DNA of 8,066 nucleotides from CAZUFB01 sp048173955 (GTDB lineage Bacteria > Actinomycetota > Coriobacteriia > Coriobacteriales > UMGS124): assembly GCA_048173955.1 (NCBI GenBank), contig DBEYOB010000131.1:1-8066 (forward strand). The letters run 5' to 3'. This document shows, piece by piece, positions 5,165-8,066 of the stretch. The notes beneath the pieces were generated by a model that worked only from the letters and a program-made list of their open reading frames with translations, was not told the origin of the DNA and made no database searches. The translations under genes and the position numbers were made by a program. Within the stretch, counting starts at the first letter, position 1, and every line of letters starts with the position of its first letter.

Positions 5165-5653
5165 ATGAGCAGTGGACGTGGCTTGTTCGGATTCGTCGTC
5201 GGCGCCGTGGTGGGCGCGGCGGCCGGCCTGGTAGCCGGCATCCTGGTGGCGCCGCGTGCCGGCGCCGAGACGCGCGACATGGTCGCTCAGGGCGCCAACG
5301 AGGCGTGGGACAACGTGGTCGACACCTATCAGCGCGGCGCGCGCGAGGTGAGGGAGAAGGCCAGCGAGGCCACGGCGGACTTCGGCGCGAAATCCGACGA
5401 GCTGCGTGAGAAGGTCGACCAGGCGCGCGCCCGCATGGACCAGATTCGCTCGGCGCTGTCCGAGAACATGGCGGAAGGGGCCTCGCGCGTCGCCGAGGCG
5501 GTGGACCATGCCGCCGAAGGGGCGGCGAGGGGCTTCAGGTACGCCGACGCATCCCGGACGCCGGCTTCCGAGGTGCCCGCCCCCGAGGCGCCCGCCGAGC
5601 CGGCGGGCGAGACGGCTTCCGGCCCCGAGGGCACGCCGGGCGCGACGGCGTAG
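5165..5653 (+). CDS. YtxH domain-containing protein
   Basis: A 162-residue YtxH-family protein, a group often annotated as general-stress or gas-vesicle-like proteins. A glycine/alanine/valine-rich membrane helix (about residues 6-28) runs into APRAGAETR (29-37), the family signature in which the helix is followed by AP..G.ETR. Residues 38-125 are a long amphipathic, charged helix region rich in Ala, Glu, Arg and Lys, likely a coiled coil. Residues 128-162 are a disordered Pro/Glu/Ala/Gly tail. The N-terminus is short, so the bulk of the protein probably lies in the cytoplasm. The ATG at 5165 is preceded closely by GAGGAGG (5154-5160), and in-frame codons before it overlap the promoter. The gene has its own TATAAT box and a terminator that overlaps its stop, so it is a complete single-gene unit. 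The next gene (PRC-barrel) is a frequent companion type among envelope-stress genes, but a joint role is only a guess. Confidence 0.85.
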   Translation: MSSGRGLFGFVVGAVVGAAAGLVAGILVAPRAGAETRDMVAQGANEAWDNVVDTYQRGAREVREKASEATADFGAKSDELREKVDQARARMDQIRSALSENMAEGASRVAEAVDHAAEGAARGFRYADASRTPASEVPAPEAPAEPAGETASGPEGTPGATA

Positions 5654-5665
5654 CCGCGCTTTTTT
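5640..5665 (+). terminator. Intrinsic terminator overlapping the stop codon
   Basis: GCGC (5640-5643) plus GGC (5647-5649) pair with GCC (5653-5655) plus GCGC (5656-5659); the bases GAC (5644-5646) bulge out and the loop is GTA. Six Ts follow (5660-5665). The stop codon TAG (5651-5653) lies within the loop and the start of the right arm, so termination is built into the end of the gene. Confidence 0.7.
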
Positions 5666-5692
5666 GGGCGCTCGACCGTCGGCGAACGAGGG

Positions 5693-5729
5693 CATAATTC
5701 CGCGCAGAGCGGGCACAATAGGGTAGACT
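5693..5729 (+). promoter_or_regulatory. Promoter region with three candidate -10 boxes
   Basis: CATAAT (5693-5698), CACAAT (5714-5719) and TAGACT (5724-5729) follow one another upstream of the PRC-barrel gene. No -35 box is convincing for any of them. A start from CACAAT would put the hairpin at 5733-5768 at the very 5' end of the message. Confidence 0.4.
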
Positions 5730-5732
5730 TTC

Positions 5733-5768
5733 AGGCGGCCGCCTGGTCCGCAGGGACGGCGGCTGCCT
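5733..5768 (+). other. Leader hairpin of the PRC-barrel gene
   Basis: Bases 5733-5743 pair with 5758-5768 in an 11-bp stem with one G-T pair, and GTCC/GGAC pairing continues inside it. The left arm is also part of a competing perfect palindrome, CAGGCGGCCGCCTG (5732-5745). The two folds cannot form together. This may protect the 5' end or be regulatory. Confidence 0.4.
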
Positions 5769-5853
5769 GTATGAACGGACGAAACCGCGAACGGGACGAA
5801 GCGGCCGAGCGCGCGGCGCTGCAGGGCGGCGGGCCGCGGAGAAAGGAAGCGCC

Positions 5854-6963
5854 ATGCTCACCACCAAGGAGGTCAAGGGCGTCAGGGTGTGCCGGCCCCA
5901 CAAGCCGGGCAAGGAGTACACCAAAGACGGCCTGCCCCGCCACCGCCGCAAGATCGGCAAGATCTACAAGACGGTCTTCTCGCCCGACGGCCTCAAGGTG
6001 GTCGGCTTCATCGTGCGCCGCCCCGACCTTCTGTGGATGTTCAAGCGCCCCGAGCGCTTCCTGGCCCTCGACGCTATGGAGATTCAGGACGGCCTCATCT
6101 GCCCGGCGAAGGGCATGGACTCGTGGGACGACCGCGCCATCAAGCGCCTCGACGTCGACTACGAGACCTGCATCATCTGGGAGGGCATGGACGTCAAGAC
6201 CTCCGACGGCCGCGAGCTGGGGCGCGTCGACGAGATCTCGTTCGACGAGCGCACCGGCGAGCTCAACTCGCTGTTCCTGGACGATGGCGGCACGGCCCGC
6301 GCCATCGTCGGCTCGGTGGAGATCCCCATGGAGCTCATGGTGGGCTACAAGAACGGTGTGCTCGTCGTGCAGCCCGAGGCCGCCCAGCTGCTGCCGACCG
6401 GCGGCCTGGCCGCCAAGGCCGGCGAGGCGACGGCCAAGATCGGCGCCGGCGCCAAGGAGGGCGCGAAGAAGGCCGGCCAGGCGGCCAGCAAGGCGGTCGA
6501 CAAGGGCAGCTACGGCCTGGGCAAGCTGATCGGCCGTGCGAAGCGCTCGGTCACCGGCGCCGTCGACGGGTTCCGCCAGGAGATGCCCGCCGAGAAGCCT
6601 GCCCCCAAGGCGTCGTCGGGCTCCGCTGCGAAGGCGGGTGGCGCGAAGGCGAGCACGGCGAAGGCGTCGGGTGGCGCGAAGGCGAGCACGGCGTCCAAGG
6701 GCTCGGCCGCGAAGGCCGCTTCGGGTACCGCCAAGCCTGCGGCGTCGGGCAAGGCGGGCGCCGCCAAGTCTGGGACGTCGAGCAAGGCGAGTGCCGCCAA
6801 GTCGTCCTCCGGGAAGTCCGCCTCGACCACCAAGTCCTCTTCCGGCAAGTCTGCCTCGACCACCAAGTCGGCGGGCAAGGCCGTGAGCGACCACATGAAG
6901 GCCGCCGGCTCGATGTTCTCGGACTTCAAGAAGGAGTTCGACAAAGCGAGCAAGGGCAAATAG
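5854..6963 (+). CDS. PRC-barrel protein with a histone-H1-like Lys/Ala tail
   Basis: A 369-residue cytoplasmic protein in two halves. Residues about 30-83 and 108-173 look like two PRC-barrel domains (KIGKIYKTVFSPDGLKVVGF; DGRELGRVDEISFDERTGEL), small beta-barrels found in RimM and in photosynthetic reaction-centre H subunits and used for binding RNA, proteins or membranes. From residue 185 on the chain is a disordered Lys/Ala/Ser/Gly tail, first helix-prone (AAKAGEATAKIGAGAKEGAKKAGQAASKA) and then repetitive and strongly basic. That tail resembles histone H1 and the C-terminal arm of mycobacterial HupB, so contact with DNA or RNA is plausible. The last 25 residues (DHMKAAGSMFSDFKKEFDK) could form an amphipathic helix. 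The ATG follows AAAGGA (5842-5847) by six bases. Transcription probably starts at the boxes at 5693-5729 and ends at the hairpins 6992-7058. The two barrels are confident; the function is not known. Confidence 0.75.
   Translation: MLTTKEVKGVRVCRPHKPGKEYTKDGLPRHRRKIGKIYKTVFSPDGLKVVGFIVRRPDLLWMFKRPERFLALDAMEIQDGLICPAKGMDSWDDRAIKRLDVDYETCIIWEGMDVKTSDGRELGRVDEISFDERTGELNSLFLDDGGTARAIVGSVEIPMELMVGYKNGVLVVQPEAAQLLPTGGLAAKAGEATAKIGAGAKEGAKKAGQAASKAVDKGSYGLGKLIGRAKRSVTGAVDGFRQEMPAEKPAPKASSGSAAKAGGAKASTAKASGGAKASTASKGSAAKAASGTAKPAASGKAGAAKSGTSSKASAAKSSSGKSASTTKSSSGKSASTTKSAGKAVSDHMKAAGSMFSDFKKEFDKASKGK
6636..6693. repeat. 33-bp coding repeat, first set
   Basis: Bases 6636-6660 recur at 6669-6693, a period of 33 bases (11 codons), giving GGAKASTAKAS-type units in the Lys/Ala tail of the PRC-barrel protein. 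The copies are identical over 25 bases, which suggests recent duplication and not selection for the peptide alone. Confidence 0.8.
6802..6867. repeat. 33-bp coding repeat, second set
   Basis: Bases 6802-6834 and 6835-6867 both encode SSSGKSASTTK, directly adjacent, with a few silent differences (for example TCG/TCC, GGG/GGC, TCC/TCT). The period of 33 equals that of the set at 6636-6693, although the peptide differs. A third, decayed unit (SAGK) follows. Confidence 0.85.
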
Positions 6964-6991
6964 GCGGGCGGCAAAGACAGATGGAATGCGC

Positions 6992-7058
6992 GCGGGGCGA
7001 TGCGCCCCGCCGTTCGGGCGATGCCCCGCTGCCAGGCGCGCCGGCAGCGGGGCATCGC
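6992..7058 (+). terminator. Double hairpin after the PRC-barrel gene
   Basis: The first stem pairs 6992-6999 with 7003-7010 (8 bp, loop ATG). The second pairs 7018-7033 with 7043-7058, a perfect 16-bp stem with a nine-base loop (AGGCGCGCC). No T-tract follows either, but the second stem is stable enough to end transcription with help or to block 3' decay. Confidence 0.6.
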
Positions 7059-7153
7059 GTATACGGATGGAGCCTGGCGGGTCGGGCGCGGCTGCTTGCG
7101 GCTTCCTTCCGAGGGCGACCCGTTCCGGGATGTCCGGCGGTCAAAAGCGCGCT
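7059..7153. other. Spacer with no recognised feature
   Basis: I see only a GTATAC palindrome at 7058-7063 and a CGGGTCG/CGACCCG pair about 30 bases apart (near 7079-7123). There is no open frame with a ribosome binding site and no promoter. Confidence 0.5.
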
Positions 7154-7354
7154 GAATGCGTGATTCTGAAAAAGTGCTGGTCATTTGACCAGCGAGTGCG
7201 TGCTTTCGACGCCCTCGCAGAGGGTCCTGCGCCGATTGGAATTTCCGCGACCTGCGGTTTCCCGTAACGAAGTGGATCAAGGAACGGGAAATCTGCGTCA
7301 AGGGGAACGCACTCGTTGGATTTTTGACCAGCACTTTTTGGAAACCACGCATTC
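7154..7354. repeat. 201-bp element with 48-bp inverted arms
   Basis: Bases 7154-7201 and the reverse complement of 7307-7354 match at 38 of 48 positions without gaps. Three blocks are identical: the outer nine (GAATGCGTG), a central 15 (AAAAAGTGCTGGTCA) and the inner nine (CGAGTGCGT). Between them lies a 105-base centre with its own inverted pair, TTTCCCGT (near 7258) with ACGGGAAA (near 7284). The left arm has an extra internal palindrome, GCTGGTCATTTGACCAGC. The arms are more AT-rich than the surroundings. No transposase frame lies inside and no target duplication is obvious. It could be a miniature mobile element, a REP/BIME-like intergenic repeat or a structured non-coding RNA. Confidence 0.7.
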
Positions 7355-7403
7355 GGGCCTCGAATGACCACCTTGGACGGCCGCTTCGGACGACCGTCTC
7401 GGC

Positions 7404-7420
7404 CCGGCTTTGCAAGCCGG
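7404..7420. terminator. Small perfect hairpin
   Basis: CCGGCTT (7404-7410) pairs with AAGCCGG (7414-7420) around TGC. There is no T-tract. It separates the inverted-repeat element from the repeat run that follows. Confidence 0.3.
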
Positions 7421-7435
7421 TGGTCCGCCCCGGTC

Positions 7436-7536
7436 GATATGCACCACCCCGCCCGCGTGCGCTCCGCCCCGGCAGCGCATGCTTCGCTCCGCCCGCGCAT
7501 GCCCCGCCCCGGGTCGCGCATGTCCACCCCGGCCGC
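7436..7536. repeat. Degenerate ~20-bp tandem repeat, C-rich
   Basis: Five units of 19-21 bases begin at 7436, 7457, 7477, 7497 and 7518, each near the pattern GCATGCNCCGCCCCGSNCGC. GCATG begins three of the units exactly. The + strand is very poor in purine runs and rich in CCGCCC, so the - strand is G-rich. It lies just upstream of the promoter of the last gene. Confidence 0.6.
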
Positions 7537-7575
7537 GCCCGGTATGCAGGTATTGTGCGTTTCCTTGCATTTGCC

Positions 7576-7599
7576 TCACCTAAAGTTGGGATTAGGTGA
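7576..7599. promoter_or_regulatory. Inverted repeat TCACCTAA-8-TTAGGTGA, likely operator
   Basis: TCACCTAA (7576-7583) and TTAGGTGA (7592-7599) are a perfect 8-bp inverted repeat with an eight-base gap, ending six bases before the -35 box of the promoter at 7606. Its centre lies about 52 bases before the predicted start, where activators often bind, although repression is possible. The left part, CCTAAAGTTGGG, resembles the palindrome at 2949-2960. Confidence 0.55.
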
Positions 7600-7605
7600 C
7601 ATCCC

Positions 7606-7633
7606 TTGACCGGGTCGGAGCGTCTGACACAAT
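7606..7633 (+). promoter_or_regulatory. Promoter TTGACC-16-CACAAT
   Basis: TTGACC (7606-7611) and CACAAT (7628-7633) are separated by 16 bases, the best -35/-10 pair in the window. Transcription would begin near 7640, giving a leader of about 70 bases. Confidence 0.6.
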
Positions 7634-7710
7634 AGAACGTTGTTGAGACGAACCTGAAAGGGGCGCGGCCCGAGCGCGGCGGGCGTCCCGCGGGGATTGG
7701 AGAGCTCGCC

Positions 7711-8066
7711 ATGGCGCGCCGACAGGGACCTTCACCATACGACGGCAGCCCCTACGCCCAGGGGGGCCAAAGCTACGGATACGGCGCCTACGACCAAGGC
7801 GGCGCCTACGGTCAGGGTGACGCCTACGGCCAGGACCCCTACGGCCAGGGCGGCACCTACGGCCAGGGAGGCGACTATGCCCAGGGCGCCTACGGCTACG
7901 GCCAGGACCCCTACGGCCAGGACGCCTCCCCCTACGCCGGCGGCTCCCAGCGCGGCGGGTACCGCCAGGACAGCCCCTACGGCCAGCAGGGCCAGGCCGG
8001 CGGGCGCTCCCGCGGCGCCGCGGGCGGCCAGGGCGGTCGCCAGCAGCGCGCGGCAGGCTATCCGGT
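7711..8066 (+). CDS. Protein with Tyr-Gly-Gln-rich N-terminus (cut by window end)
   Basis: The frame is open from the ATG at 7711 to the window edge, 118 complete codons. The start follows GGAGAG (7699-7704) by six bases, and a promoter and operator lie upstream. After MARRQGPSPYDGSPYAQGG the chain is built from irregular repeats of YGQ with G, D and P (AYGQGDAYGQDPYGQGG and similar), then Arg/Gly/Gln-rich sequence from about residue 80. No folded domain is reached. Such N-terminal tails are common on actinobacterial membrane or wall proteins (for example LCP, PBP, RDD or DUF4190 types), and the composition resembles prion-like, phase-separating sequence. The rest of the protein is needed to name it. 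Codon use (GGC CAG, TAC GGC) is the same GC-rich pattern as its neighbours. Confidence 0.8.
   Translation, partial: MARRQGPSPYDGSPYAQGGQSYGYGAYDQGGAYGQGDAYGQDPYGQGGTYGQGGDYAQGAYGYGQDPYGQDASPYAGGSQRGGYRQDSPYGQQGQAGGRSRGAAGGQGGRQQRAAGYP

Noticed and set aside
5731..6894. Long - strand frame opposite the PRC-barrel gene
   Set aside because: Arg/Leu/Gly-rich shadow produced by the GC-rich codons of the + strand gene.
6986..7267. Frames whose peptides share KKCWS...QRVR in both arms of the inverted repeat
   Set aside because: The peptide likeness only mirrors the DNA match of the two arms; neither frame has a ribosome binding site or a coding-type composition.
7436..7536. CRISPR array
   Set aside because: The units are only about 20 bases, directly joined without spacers and degenerate; no cas genes are near.

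Overview
The window is high-GC DNA from a chromosome, with every supported gene on the + strand. The GC-rich codon use, the TATAAT-like -10 boxes without a clear -35 just upstream of single genes, and the gene mix (hemolysin III/TrhA, CNNM/CorC, secreted RlpA-like protein, YtxH, PRC-barrel protein with a Lys/Ala tail) suggest a high-GC actinobacterium. My best guess is the Coriobacteriia (Eggerthella/Gordonibacter/Adlercreutzia type), but that is an impression from style and was not tested by any comparison.

Layout: 118-1014, a seven-helix PAQR/hemolysin III membrane protein. 1209-2573, a CNNM/CorC-type membrane protein with CBS domains, ending in a 32-bp tandem duplication over its stop codon, then a strong terminator at 2663-2710. 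2711-3427 has no gene I trust. It holds an AT-rich island with inverted TTGAC/GTCAA half-sites, a candidate promoter overlapping CCTAAAGTTAGG, a small hairpin, and a TATAAT promoter that would give a leader of about 255 nt, rich in hairpins, before the next gene. 3428-4309, a secreted double-psi beta-barrel (RlpA-like) cell-wall protein. 4496-4972, a small protein that resembles the N-terminal domain of cyanophycin synthetase, including an HxxEH motif, but stands alone. 5165-5653, a YtxH-family membrane-anchored protein with a terminator fused to its stop codon. 5854-6963, a two-copy PRC-barrel protein with a histone-H1-like tail built partly from 33-bp repeats. 6964-7710 is gene-free and unusually structured: two GC-rich hairpins, a 201-bp element with 48-bp inverted arms, a run of degenerate ~20-bp repeats, and an inverted repeat TCACCTAA/TTAGGTGA next to a promoter. 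7711-8066 is the start of a protein with a Tyr-Gly-Gln-rich N-terminus, cut by the window edge.

Most genes seem to be separate transcription units: they have their own leaders of 80-250 nt, several have a candidate -10 box, and hairpins lie between them. The common theme is the cell envelope (membrane homeostasis, divalent metal transport, wall remodelling, a membrane-anchored stress-type protein). No defence system, CRISPR array, transposase, tRNA or rRNA was seen. The items most worth following are the stand-alone CphA-N-like protein, the 201-bp inverted-repeat element, the structured leader before the RlpA-like gene, and a possible operator (CCTAAAGTT[A/G]GG) shared by two distant promoters.
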